Below, piece after piece: positions 1-6,513 of a stretch of 10,399 nt of DNA. The position numbers and the translations under genes were made by a program. How positions within the stretch are numbered: position 1 is the stretch's first letter; every line of letters begins with the position of its first letter. Location: positions 1 through 10,399 of the forward strand of contig RPOS01000109.1 in assembly GCA_003820635.1 (NCBI GenBank), given 5' to 3'. The notes below the pieces were generated by a model that was given only the letters and a program-made list of their open reading frames with translations, was not told the origin of the DNA and ran no database searches. The DNA is from Verrucomicrobiaceae bacterium. GTDB lineage: Bacteria; Verrucomicrobiota; Verrucomicrobiae; Verrucomicrobiales; Akkermansiaceae.

Positions 1-519
1 ACCGGTGAACTTGCCGAGCGCCCGGGCGATGAGGTGCGACTTGGAGCCCTCGCGCGGATTGCCATCCAGGAAATCCTGCGCCTGCCGGCTGCTGACCACC
101 TCGCCGGAAAAACGCCAGTAGGCATTCGCCTCGGATTTCGCCTTGGCGGGAACGATCAGCACCTGCAGGCCGTACATGCTGGTGATGCGCACGGCGGTTT
201 CCGCGCGGCGCTCCACCCAGCGCTGCGCGCGCTGCACCGAGGCGCGCGTCGGCAGCACGATGACTTCCTCGTTTTCCCCTGCCACCTCCGCCTTGGCGTT
301 GTCAAACAGGCGCTCGACGGTGGGGTGTTTGAAAAACCGCGGGTAGCCGACCCGCAGGCGTTTCATGATTTTTTCACGGCCTTCCTCATAGCCGATGATG
401 GAATCCCATGTCGGCAGGCAAACCGAACATGCGTGGGCGGAATCCGGAAGCGGCAGCCCCAGATCCTTTTCCTGCCAGGCCGGGTCGGCTGAGAGGTCAC
501 GTGTCACGCCGCCCTCCAT
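1..519 (-). CDS. Cystathionine gamma-synthase-like PLP enzyme, fungal type (N-terminal part)
   Basis: Open reading frame on the minus strand, starting with ATG at 519 and running off the left edge; 173 residues are visible. Near the N-terminus it reads LGLPLPDSAHACSVCLPTW, then DSIIGYEEG and GYPRFFKHP. From memory this series matches the N-terminus of fungal-type cystathionine gamma-synthases (Cys/Met metabolism PLP-dependent family). These make cystathionine from an activated homoserine and cysteine in methionine synthesis. The catalytic PLP lysine lies in the missing C-terminal part, so activity cannot be judged. The start fits because the conserved block begins about 20 residues in, and a GGCGAGG stretch lies just upstream. 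The gene follows the carboxyltransferase gene after 58 bases and could be cotranscribed with it. The family is fairly sure. The exact substrate (synthase, gamma-lyase or sulfhydrylase) is not. Confidence 0.65.
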   Translation of the reverse strand, partial: MEGGVTRDLSADPAWQEKDLGLPLPDSAHACSVCLPTWDSIIGYEEGREKIMKRLRVGYPRFFKHPTVERLFDNAKAEVAGENEEVIVLPTRASVQRAQRWVERRAETAVRITSMYGLQVLIVPAKAKSEANAYWRFSGEVVSSRQAQDFLDGNPREGSKSHLIARALGKFTG

Positions 520-528
520 GCCTCGCCG

Positions 529-549
529 CCCGGCTTTGGGCAAGCCGGG
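529..549 (-). other. Perfect 8-bp stem-loop between two minus-strand genes
   Basis: CCCGGCTT at 529-536 pairs exactly with AAGCCGGG at 542-549 around a 5-base loop. It sits in the 58-base gap after the carboxyltransferase stop codon and 9 bases ahead of the next ATG at 519. No T-run follows it on either strand, so it is not a classical intrinsic terminator. It could protect or attenuate the message between the two genes. The pairing is seen directly; the role is inferred. Confidence 0.4.
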
Positions 550-577
550 ATTGATGCGCGGATTTCAGTCATTCGCC

Positions 578-2092
578 TCACGCATCCAGTTTCTCGACGC
601 AAACCTCGTGGCGCTGGCCGTCGATGTTGAGCACCATGTGCTTGCGGCTGATCACGCGGGCATCCGATGGAGCCGGAGCAGCCGGAGCAGCCGGAGCAGC
701 CGGAGCGGCCTGTGCCGGTGCCGGTGCAGCAGGCGCGGGCTTGGCCTCGGCGGCGGGAACACCCTTGATGAGCGCCTCGACCTGCTGCGGGAACATGGCG
801 AAAAGCACGGCGATCTCATCCGTAGTGGGCAGACCCTTGTCGGCGCACTGTTTGCGGTAGCCTTCGAGACCGGGCTCCAGCAAATCAGCCGGGCGCTCGG
901 TGATGGCTTTCTTGCCCGCCTGTTGTTCGGCTTTGGCGAGGATCTCCGGATTGATCGGGCCGGGGGCCTTGCCGTATTTGCCCAGCGCGATGTCCTGTGC
1001 CGGCTGGCAGATGACTTTCCAACGGCCGAACTTGATGTTCATCATCGCCTGTGTGCCGACGATCTGCGAGGTGGGCGTGACCAGCGGGATCCAGCCGAGC
1101 GCCTCGCGCACCACCGGGATCTCGCGCACCACTTCATCGAACTTGTCGGCCATGCCCTGCTCGGCGAGTTGGTTGCGGAAGTTGGAAAGCATGCCGCCGG
1201 GGACTTGGAAAACGAGGATGTCGGAATCGACGCGCTCGTTGGCCGGGCTGGTGAACTTGGAAAGCTGCTGATAGACCTCCTCGAAGTGGAGGCGCAGTTG
1301 CTGGAGCTTGCCCAGATCATAATCCGGGCGGCGCGGGTGGCCTTCCAACAAGGCGAGCATGCGCACCGTGTCCGGCTGGCCGGTGCCGTTGGCAAAGGGG
1401 ACGATTGAGGTTTCCACCGTATCCACGCCGGCCTCGATGGCGGCGAGATAGGCGGCGGCACCGAGGCCGGCCGTATCATGGGTGTGAAGGACGATCGGAA
1501 TGCCAACCTTGCTCTTGAGCTCCTTGACGAGATCGTAGGCCACCTTCGGCGTGATGATGCCGGACATGTCCTTGATGCCGATGGAGTGGCAGCCCATTTT
1601 CTCCAGCTCAATGCCCATTTTCACGAAGGCCTCAATGGTGTGGACCGGGCTGGTGGTGTAGCAAATTTCCCCGCGGGCGTGCTTCTTGCAATCGAGCACC
1701 GTGTCGATGCATGTCTTGAGGTTGCGGCTGTCGTTGAGCGCATCGAAAATGCGGAACACATCCTGGCCGGCGGCGGCATCCGCGCGGACGAAGGCTTCCA
1801 CCACGTCATCCGGGAAACTGGTGTATTGCACGATGTTCTGGCCGCGCAGCAGCATGATCTGCGGCGTCTTGGGCGCGGCTTTTTTCAAGGCACGGAGGCG
1901 GTCGAAGGGGTTTTCGTTGAGGTAGCGCAGGCAGGAGTCGATGGTCGCACCGCCCCAGGTTTCCAGCCCGCTGAAGCCGATCTCATCGAGGATGGGTGCG
2001 GCAGGCAGCATTTGCGCGGTGCTCATGCGCGTGGCGGCCAGTGACTGGTGCCCATCGCGCAGGACCGTGTTGTTGAAGGTGACAGGTTTCAT
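578..2092 (-). CDS. Carboxyltransferase subunit of a biotin-dependent enzyme (PycB/OadA/5S type), no biotinyl domain
   Basis: A 504-residue protein of the HMGL-like/PYC-OadA carboxyltransferase family, which moves CO2 between carboxybiotin and a 2-oxoacid such as pyruvate or oxaloacetate in the cytoplasm. Visible motifs are TVLRDGHQSL (residues 9-18, metal ligand D13), the active-site lysine in IKDMSG (K174), the metal-binding HTHD (H203, H205), FANGTGQPDT (233-242), VPGGMLSN (297-304), VTPTSQIVGTQA (338-349) and GKYGKAPG (371-378). An Ala/Pro linker (about 447-475) is followed by only about 28 residues, with no AMKM biotinylation motif. OadA and PycB normally continue into a biotinyl domain; the transcarboxylase 5S subunit does not and has a similar length. 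The biotin carrier and biotin carboxylase must therefore be encoded elsewhere. The ATG at 2092 has no clear ribosome binding site. Pyruvate carboxylase subunit B is the likeliest role, but substrate cannot be fixed from sequence. Confidence 0.88.
   Translation of the reverse strand: MKPVTFNNTVLRDGHQSLAATRMSTAQMLPAAPILDEIGFSGLETWGGATIDSCLRYLNENPFDRLRALKKAAPKTPQIMLLRGQNIVQYTSFPDDVVEAFVRADAAAGQDVFRIFDALNDSRNLKTCIDTVLDCKKHARGEICYTTSPVHTIEAFVKMGIELEKMGCHSIGIKDMSGIITPKVAYDLVKELKSKVGIPIVLHTHDTAGLGAAAYLAAIEAGVDTVETSIVPFANGTGQPDTVRMLALLEGHPRRPDYDLGKLQQLRLHFEEVYQQLSKFTSPANERVDSDILVFQVPGGMLSNFRNQLAEQGMADKFDEVVREIPVVREALGWIPLVTPTSQIVGTQAMMNIKFGRWKVICQPAQDIALGKYGKAPGPINPEILAKAEQQAGKKAITERPADLLEPGLEGYRKQCADKGLPTTDEIAVLFAMFPQQVEALIKGVPAAEAKPAPAAPAPAQAAPAAPAAPAAPAPSDARVISRKHMVLNIDGQRHEVCVEKLDA
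673..708 (-). repeat. Four 9-bp tandem units encoding the Ala/Pro linker
   Basis: The unit CCGGAGCAG occurs at 673-681, 682-690 and 691-699, with a fourth copy at 700-708 that differs at one base. On the coding (minus) strand the units encode the repeated Pro-Ala-Ala pattern of the carboxyltransferase linker. Gain or loss of a unit keeps the frame, so linker length may vary between strains. Confidence 0.85.
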
Positions 2093-2160
2093 GATCGTAT
2101 GTGGAGGATTGGCATTGCAGAGTGGATAGATACCGTTTGCAGCGGCGTGGCCGCAGGCTA

Positions 2161-2173
2161 GGATGCGGCATCC
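2161..2173. promoter_or_regulatory. Short palindrome in a divergent intergenic region
   Basis: GGATGC and GCATCC flank one central base, giving a 13-base dyad in the 199-base gap between the divergent carboxyltransferase (start 2092) and metal transporter (start 2292) genes. Its place suggests a possible operator, but a 6-bp arm can arise by chance in GC-rich DNA. I found no convincing -35/-10 pair in this gap, and no small gene. Confidence 0.2.
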
Positions 2174-2291
2174 GGCTTGACCATCAGTTTCACCGCGCCC
2201 GTTCGGCGAAAGTTGCGTTTTTCACGGCATATCCTGCATTCGTCATGTTTTCCCGGGCACGAGGAATCGGCATTGCCATTGCGGCAGGCGC

Positions 2292-3209
2292 ATGCACGCT
2301 GGCGGCGTGGCGGATTTCGGACAGCAGAAACGTGTGATGAATTTCTCGCTGGCGGCGGCGGTGGTGCTGCTTGGTGCCAAGGTGACCGCCGCGGCGATCA
2401 CCGGATCCTCCGCGATTTATTCGGATGCTGCCGAGTCCGTGGTGCACCTGCTGGCGGTCGCCTTCGCCACGTGGGCGCTGCGCCTGGCCCACAAGCCGGC
2501 GGATGAAACGCATCACTTCGGGCATGACAAGGTGGCGTTTCTATCAGCCGGGTTCGAGGGCGCGATGATTTCCGCAGCGGCGCTGCTGATCCTCTACGAG
2601 GCGGGGCGTCAGATGGTCTTCGGCGTGAATATCGAGAATCTCGGGCTCGGCCTGGCGATTACCGCGGCGGCCGCGGGCATCAATCTGGCGCTCGGTCTGG
2701 CACTGCTCAGTGTGGGCAAACGCAGCGGCTCCCCGCTGCTCCGGGCCAACGGCCACCACGTGCTCACCGACGTGTGGTCGAGCATGGCGGTGCTCGTGGC
2801 ACTCGGGCTTTACAAGTTCACCGGCTGGGTCTGGTGGGATCCCATCGCCGCCATCCTTGCCGCGCTCAACATCCTGCGCGTGGGCTACAAGCTCATCCGC
2901 GAAAGCCTCGGCGGCCTGCTCGACGAGAGCGATCCGGCCATCGAGCAGAAGATCCGCGATTTGCTGGATGAGGAGGCCGGCAAGCTCGGCCTGTCCTATC
3001 ACAACCTGCGCCACCGCCACTCGGGGCGCACGCATTGGGTGGAATTCCACCTGGTGTTTGACGACGCAATGACCGTCGGCGAGGCCCATTCCTCCGCCAC
3101 GAGGATCGAATCCAGCGTTGCCGCCATGTTGCAACCCGACGGCAGGGTGATTTCACACCTCGAGCCGCGCTCGGCCGAGCACGAGGTGGAAAGTTGGGAG
3201 GGCCGCTGA
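2292..3209 (+). CDS. Cation diffusion facilitator (CDF) metal efflux transporter
   Basis: A 305-residue inner-membrane protein of the CDF family, which exports divalent metals such as Zn, Fe, Mn or Co in exchange for protons. Six hydrophobic segments can be read at roughly 17-37, 50-66, 83-105, 117-140, 157-176 and 179-197, followed by a cytoplasmic domain (about 200-305) with the usual dimer-forming features (YHNLRHRHSG and WVEFHLVF). The TM2 motif is YSDAAESVVH and the TM5 motif is HVLTD, so the transport site would be E48, H52, H156 and D160. HHFGHDKVAF (74-83) is the conserved loop after TM2. The TM2 pair Glu-x3-His is unlike the usual Asp/His-x3-Asp, so the metal is uncertain. ATG 2292 has a weak GCAGG upstream; a second ATG at 2337 (M16) directly before TM1 is possible. 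The gene converges on the bactofilin gene with only three bases between stop codons. Confidence 0.9.
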   Translation: MHAGGVADFGQQKRVMNFSLAAAVVLLGAKVTAAAITGSSAIYSDAAESVVHLLAVAFATWALRLAHKPADETHHFGHDKVAFLSAGFEGAMISAAALLILYEAGRQMVFGVNIENLGLGLAITAAAAGINLALGLALLSVGKRSGSPLLRANGHHVLTDVWSSMAVLVALGLYKFTGWVWWDPIAAILAALNILRVGYKLIRESLGGLLDESDPAIEQKIRDLLDEEAGKLGLSYHNLRHRHSGRTHWVEFHLVFDDAMTVGEAHSSATRIESSVAAMLQPDGRVISHLEPRSAEHEVESWEGR

Positions 3210-3212
3210 AAC

Positions 3213-3533
3213 TCAGCCGCCGATTTCGGTGCGGCCGGAAAGTTGCGCGCCTTCCTCCATCGAGAACACCTTGGACTTGATGTCGCCGTTGATGCGGGAC
3301 TTGTCCTTGAGCTCGCAACGCTCGGAGGTGATTTTCCCCTCGATCTTGCCGTAAACCTTCACCTCGCCGGCGGTCACGTCGCCCTTGATGACGGCGTTTT
3401 CACCGATGGTCACCCGGCCTTTGTCGGAAGTGATTTCACCTTCGATTTTCCCATCGACGATCATGTCGTTGGAAAAGCGGATGGAACCGGTGATTTCGAT
3501 TCCGCTGGAGAGCACGTTGGTCGGATTGGCCAT
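3213..3533 (-). CDS. Bactofilin (polymer-forming cytoskeletal protein, DUF583)
   Basis: A small beta-helical protein of 106 residues from the ATG at 3533. It shows the repeating hydrophobic/glycine pattern of bactofilins: SSGIEITGSI, DGKIEGEITSDKGRVTIGENAVIKGDVTAGEVKVYGKIEG and INGDIKS. Bactofilins polymerise without nucleotide into filaments that scaffold cell-shape, stalk or cell-wall enzymes. This one is almost only the core domain, with short tails and no membrane segment. An in-frame TTG at 3575 would add 14 residues (MPLPSDRPFAPFSP) and lies 12 bases after the upstream stop. I prefer ATG 3533 because the added stretch is Pro-rich and unlike the family, although neither start has a clear Shine-Dalgarno site. 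The gene follows the BaeRF gene on the same strand and is probably cotranscribed with it. Confidence 0.88.
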   Translation of the reverse strand: MANPTNVLSSGIEITGSIRFSNDMIVDGKIEGEITSDKGRVTIGENAVIKGDVTAGEVKVYGKIEGKITSERCELKDKSRINGDIKSKVFSMEEGAQLSGRTEIGG

Positions 3534-3587
3534 GGGCGAAAAAGGAGCAAAGGGCCGGTCGCTTGGCAATGGCAAAGATGCCGGAAC

Positions 3588-4685
3588 TCACGCGACTTGC
3601 CCGCTCAGCCCGGGAATGTATTCCATGCGGTAGCGCAGCAGGCAGCCTACTCCGCCGTGGCCTTGGAGCAGTTCGTCTCCCTCGCAGACCTCGATGGGGA
3701 GGTCATGCACGGTGGCGAGCCGGACGAGCTCCTCGCGGTCCGGATGCGGCAGCTCCTCGGAAATGACGAGCTGGGAGGCGACTCCGGCATGGATCACGGC
3801 GCTGCAGGCATGAATGCCCACCACGGCGAGCCCGTTGCGGCGCACCTGTTCGTGCAGCCTCTCCACCGTGCTGCGGCTCTCGTCCTGCTCGGCCTCCACG
3901 AATGTGGCGATGGCTTGATCGAGCAACGGTGAATGGTCGCGGCCATTGGGCGCATGAAACACGGAGCCGACCACCCGGGACTCAAGATGCTTGGGCAATT
4001 GATCGCGGAACTGGGCGACATGCCGCGGGTGCCCGGCGAGGATCAGGTGGTTGAGCCCGCGGCGTGCCATCAGGTTGGTGATGATTTGAATCTGATCCCG
4101 CAGGAAGCGCCGGGTGTCCTCCTCGCGCCGATGATGGTAGTGCTCGCGGCTCAACTGGCGGCCAAGACGCGCGCCGGGGTCAGGACGGGTGGTGAGGATT
4201 TCCTCGGTCACCGCGCCGAGCGTCATTTCCATGATCCGGCCGGTCTCCTCGGTGCAGATCACCAGCACGAAGCGATTGAAACGGTCCTTGAGCTGCACCA
4301 GCGGGAAAATCGCCGGCCGCGGCGAGGCGTCGAAGTGGGTTTCCAGATTCGCTTGGAACGGCAGCGCCATGAGCAGGGAATGCTCGCCACAACGCGCGAA
4401 GATGGCCAGGCCCTGGATTTCCTCCGGCCAGTGCTGCTTGAGCAGGGCGCGGACTTCGGCTTTCGCCAGATCAAACATCGGCCGCGCCGCCTTGGGCAGC
4501 GTGTTGCGGGCCGCCGTGGACCAGGCTTCGAAGGAGGCGCGCAGGGATTCCACCGGCGTGCGCAGGTCGAAGTAGGTGCTGATCACCGGTGCTTCGGTTT
4601 CGGGCAAGGTGGCCAGCGCGGAGATGTGACGGCGCAGGTGGCGCATGGAGTTTGCAGGGTGAGGAATCGTGTCTGTGGCAGTCAT
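3588..4685 (-). CDS. BaeRF: bacterial relative of archaeo-eukaryotic release factor 1 / Vms1
   Basis: A 365-residue cytoplasmic protein that I assign to the bacterial aeRF1-like (BaeRF) family by its pattern. The N-terminal part has ISTYFDLRTP (35-44). The central release-factor-like domain has FNRFVLVICTEETGRIMEMTLGAV (136-159), then HHRREEDTRRF (184-194), NLMARRG (204-210), LILAGHPRHVAQFRDQLP (214-231) and RVVGSV (237-242). The C-terminal eL30-like part has GLAVVGIHACSAVIHAGVASQLVISEEL (285-312) and ends with EGDELLQGHGGVGCLLRY (335-352). Eukaryotic relatives (eRF1, Vms1/ANKZF1) cleave peptidyl-tRNA on ribosomes, but the function of most bacterial members is unknown. Where a GGQ-type loop would be expected, before HHRREED, the sequence reads GRQ (175-177). 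ATG 4685 gives a conventional length. The bactofilin gene follows 54 bases after the stop; a divergent ABC ATPase gene lies upstream. Confidence 0.78.
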   Translation of the reverse strand: MTATDTIPHPANSMRHLRRHISALATLPETEAPVISTYFDLRTPVESLRASFEAWSTAARNTLPKAARPMFDLAKAEVRALLKQHWPEEIQGLAIFARCGEHSLLMALPFQANLETHFDASPRPAIFPLVQLKDRFNRFVLVICTEETGRIMEMTLGAVTEEILTTRPDPGARLGRQLSREHYHHRREEDTRRFLRDQIQIITNLMARRGLNHLILAGHPRHVAQFRDQLPKHLESRVVGSVFHAPNGRDHSPLLDQAIATFVEAEQDESRSTVERLHEQVRRNGLAVVGIHACSAVIHAGVASQLVISEELPHPDREELVRLATVHDLPIEVCEGDELLQGHGGVGCLLRYRMEYIPGLSGQVA

Positions 4686-4794
4686 GATGCTGCCAGTCTA
4701 GCCAGTTTCTGCGATGTGCATGGTGGAATTACCCGCGGATTTTCCACCGCTCCGGGAGCTTGCGCCTGCGGCGGAATCCGGGCAGCCTCCGCCC

Positions 4795-5472
4795 ATGGCC
4801 GAGCACGCGATGATCGAAACGGTGGACCTGCACCGCAGCTACCGCATCGGGAAAAATTCCATCGAAGTGCTGCATGGAATCGACCTGCGAATCCAGCGCG
4901 GCGAGCGGGTTTTCCTGTGCGGCCCGAGCGGCGCGGGCAAGACCACCCTGCTCTACACGCTGGCGGGGCTGGAGCGGCCGGAGCGCGGCAGCGTGTGGAT
5001 CCATGGCGCGGATTTGTATGCCATGGGCCGCCGCGAGCAGGCGCGATACCGCAACCGCGAGATCGGCTACGTTTTCCAGAACTATCATCTGCTGCCGGAA
5101 CTCACCGCGCTGGAAAACGTCGCCGTGCCGGGTGCCATCTCCGGCCGGGATTCCACGGCGGCGGCGCTCAAGGCGCTTGAGCGCGTCGGTCTATCAGATC
5201 GTGCCGCGCACCTGCCAGCGGAGCTCTCTGGCGGCGAGCAGCAGCGCGTGGCCATCGCCCGCGCCATCGTCAACGAGCCGAAGGTCCTCTTCGCCGACGA
5301 GCCAACCGGCAATCTGGACTCCCGCAACAGCGCGGAAATCATGTCCATCCTCATGGACCTCGCCACCGAGCATGGCGTGACCCTCGTGGTCGTCACCCAC
5401 GATCAGAACCTCGCCAAGGCCGGCGACCGCATGCTCGTCATCCGCGACGGAACGATCCGCGAGGAGGCCTGA
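4795..5472 (+). CDS. ABC transporter ATP-binding protein, LolD/MacB-like
   Basis: A 225-residue ATPase with every core motif: Walker A GPSGAGKTT (43-51), Q-loop FQNYHLLPELTALENVAVP (Q95), signature LSGGEQQRVAIARAI (144-158), Walker B VLFADEPTGNLD (164-175) and switch histidine in VVTHD (H202). The pattern YVFQNYHLLPELTALENV with DEPTGNLD is typical of the LolD/MacB/FtsE-like family, which drives lipoprotein release or other periplasm-facing mechanotransmission rather than import. ATG 4795 gives the usual LolD length; an ATG at 4714 would add 27 Pro-rich residues with no family match, and ATG 4810 would drop five residues. The 4795 start also leaves 109 bases for the divergent promoter region shared with the BaeRF gene. 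No FtsX/MacB-type permease gene is next to it: the following gene is convergent and unrelated. The substrate is unknown. Confidence 0.88.
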   Translation: MAEHAMIETVDLHRSYRIGKNSIEVLHGIDLRIQRGERVFLCGPSGAGKTTLLYTLAGLERPERGSVWIHGADLYAMGRREQARYRNREIGYVFQNYHLLPELTALENVAVPGAISGRDSTAAALKALERVGLSDRAAHLPAELSGGEQQRVAIARAIVNEPKVLFADEPTGNLDSRNSAEIMSILMDLATEHGVTLVVVTHDQNLAKAGDRMLVIRDGTIREEA

Positions 5473-5503
5473 GGCGGCTCCATGGAATCATGGGTGGACC
5501 GCC
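5473..5503. terminator. Candidate bidirectional terminator hairpin between convergent genes
   Basis: GGCGG at 5473-5477 can pair with CCGCC at 5499-5503, and inside it CCATG at 5480-5484 pairs with CATGG at 5489-5493 around a GAAT loop. It begins right after the ABC ATPase stop codon and runs into the end of the convergent DUF386 gene. There is no T-run, and the internal loop weakens the stem, so termination is only suggested by position. Confidence 0.3.
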
Positions 5504-5943
5504 ACCTTGATGACGATCTTGACGAGAGACTGGCCCTCGTTGGCCATCGGCGCATGGGCGTCGTGCGGCAGGAAAACGGCGAATTGACCGCCACGCAGCT
5601 CGAACCATGTGGTGGGCCGGTCCCCGTAAAACTCGACATCCTTCGTCTCGTTGTAGCCCTCCGGCTGGCGGCAATCCGACACCGGCATCCAGCCGATCAA
5701 ATCCGTGCCTTGGACGGCGTATTGAATATCGATGTAGCGCTGGTGCGTTTCCGTGCGAGCCGCGTCGCGAGGCTTGCCGGGAGCATGTCCGACCATGGCG
5801 TAAATGCGCTCGCCATCCAGTTCCACGCGTCCCTCGGGCAAGTCCGACTGCGTGGCCAGCCGCCGCAAATGCGCGAAGGCCTGCGGGAAAAGCGGATGCA
5901 GGGGTTCGTAAACGGCGGAGTCGGCGAGGTCGTCGAGAATCAT
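5488..5943 (-). CDS. YhcH/YjgK/YiaL (DUF386) family protein
   Basis: A 151-residue cupin-like protein of the DUF386 family. Matching features are the start MILDDL, PEGRVELDGERIYAMV (36-51), ETHQRYIDIQYAVQGTDLIGW (65-85), KDVEFY (101-106), and the GGQFAVFLPHDAHAP block (118-132) followed by VKIVIKV (141-147). The ETH residues and the HDAH block are the conserved polar, probably metal-binding positions of the family. Known members include the N-acetylneuraminate anomerase NanQ (YhcH) and the beta subunit of evolved beta-galactosidase (EbgC), so a role as a sugar anomerase or isomerase helper is plausible. No sugar-catabolism gene is nearby to support a substrate. It is the last gene of the minus-strand run and lies 25 bases after the phosphatase gene. 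ATG 5943 has only a weak, distant GGTG upstream. Confidence 0.85.
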   Translation of the reverse strand: MILDDLADSAVYEPLHPLFPQAFAHLRRLATQSDLPEGRVELDGERIYAMVGHAPGKPRDAARTETHQRYIDIQYAVQGTDLIGWMPVSDCRQPEGYNETKDVEFYGDRPTTWFELRGGQFAVFLPHDAHAPMANEGQSLVKIVIKVAVHP

Positions 5944-5968
5944 CGGCTTTGTTTATCACCGGCACTGC

Positions 5969-6499
5969 TCACGGCGAGTCTTTTCCACCCTGCCACAGCC
6001 GGATGTATTGCTTCTGCTCCAGCGTCTGCGGGGATTCCGGATGAATGCGCACCTTGGGCATGTGGCTGGCATAAAGATGTTGGACACGTGCAAGCGCCTC
6101 GTCCGGCCCCAGCCCGCATTCGCGCAGCCAGCAACCCACCACCGTGCCGGTGCGGCCGATGCCTCCCCAGCAATGGACATAGACGGCGGGCCTGGCCTCC
6201 ATCGAGCTGCGGAGCGCATCAAGGATCGCGCGCATGGTTTGCCCGGAATCCGGCACGCCCATGTCCGGCACGGGCAGGGAAATGTGGTGGAGCGATGCAC
6301 CGGCTTCCTGCTCGAGTTCCAGCAGCAAATGATCATAACTTACAAGCCCGTCGGCCGGCCCTGTTAGATCAACAAACGTCCGCACACCCATTTCCACCAG
6401 GCTCCACAGCCGGGCCCGGGCAACCCCGGGCTTCCTGTCGCCGGGGTATTCGCCGCCGAACAGAAGGCCCGGCTGGATGGGATAGTGTTGGGGAGTCAT
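5969..6499 (-). CDS. Cysteine-based protein phosphatase, dual-specificity type
   Basis: A 176-residue protein with the Cys-phosphatase signature HCWGGIGRTG (109-118), giving nucleophile C110 and phosphate-binding R116. Upstream lie the strand GVRTFVDLTGPAD (38-50) and the loop LPVPDMGVPDS (75-85), where D79 or D84 could be the general acid. The fold is that of compact dual-specificity phosphatases, cytoplasmic and with no signal peptide. The substrate could be phosphotyrosine or phosphoserine protein, a phosphoinositide-like compound or a nucleotide-derived small molecule; sequence does not decide. ATG 6499 is preferred. A GTG at 6538 would add 13 residues but overlap the preceding gene, which ends 14 bases upstream of 6499. 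The gene sits in a tight minus-strand run between the siroheme-decarboxylase-like gene and the DUF386 gene, suggesting cotranscription. Confidence 0.85.
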   Translation of the reverse strand: MTPQHYPIQPGLLFGGEYPGDRKPGVARARLWSLVEMGVRTFVDLTGPADGLVSYDHLLLELEQEAGASLHHISLPVPDMGVPDSGQTMRAILDALRSSMEARPAVYVHCWGGIGRTGTVVGCWLRECGLGPDEALARVQHLYASHMPKVRIHPESPQTLEQKQYIRLWQGGKDSP

Positions 6500-6513
6500 G
6501 TGCTGCGGGCGGA

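Noticed and set aside
520..577. Hidden or frameshifted biotinyl domain after the carboxyltransferase
   Set aside because: Only 58 bases lie before the next gene and no biotinylation motif appears in any frame there.
395..1408. Long plus-strand open frame (337 codons) opposite the carboxyltransferase
   Set aside because: Arg/Leu/Asp-rich with no recognisable domain; the minus strand encodes a clear carboxyltransferase with all its motifs.
2101..2337. 78-codon plus-strand open frame in the divergent gap
   Set aside because: Overlaps the start of the CDF gene in another frame, has no motif and no ribosome binding site.
3933..5180. 415-codon plus-strand open frame running into the ABC ATPase
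   Set aside because: It is antisense to the BaeRF gene and then reads the ATPase gene in the wrong frame; no family resemblance.
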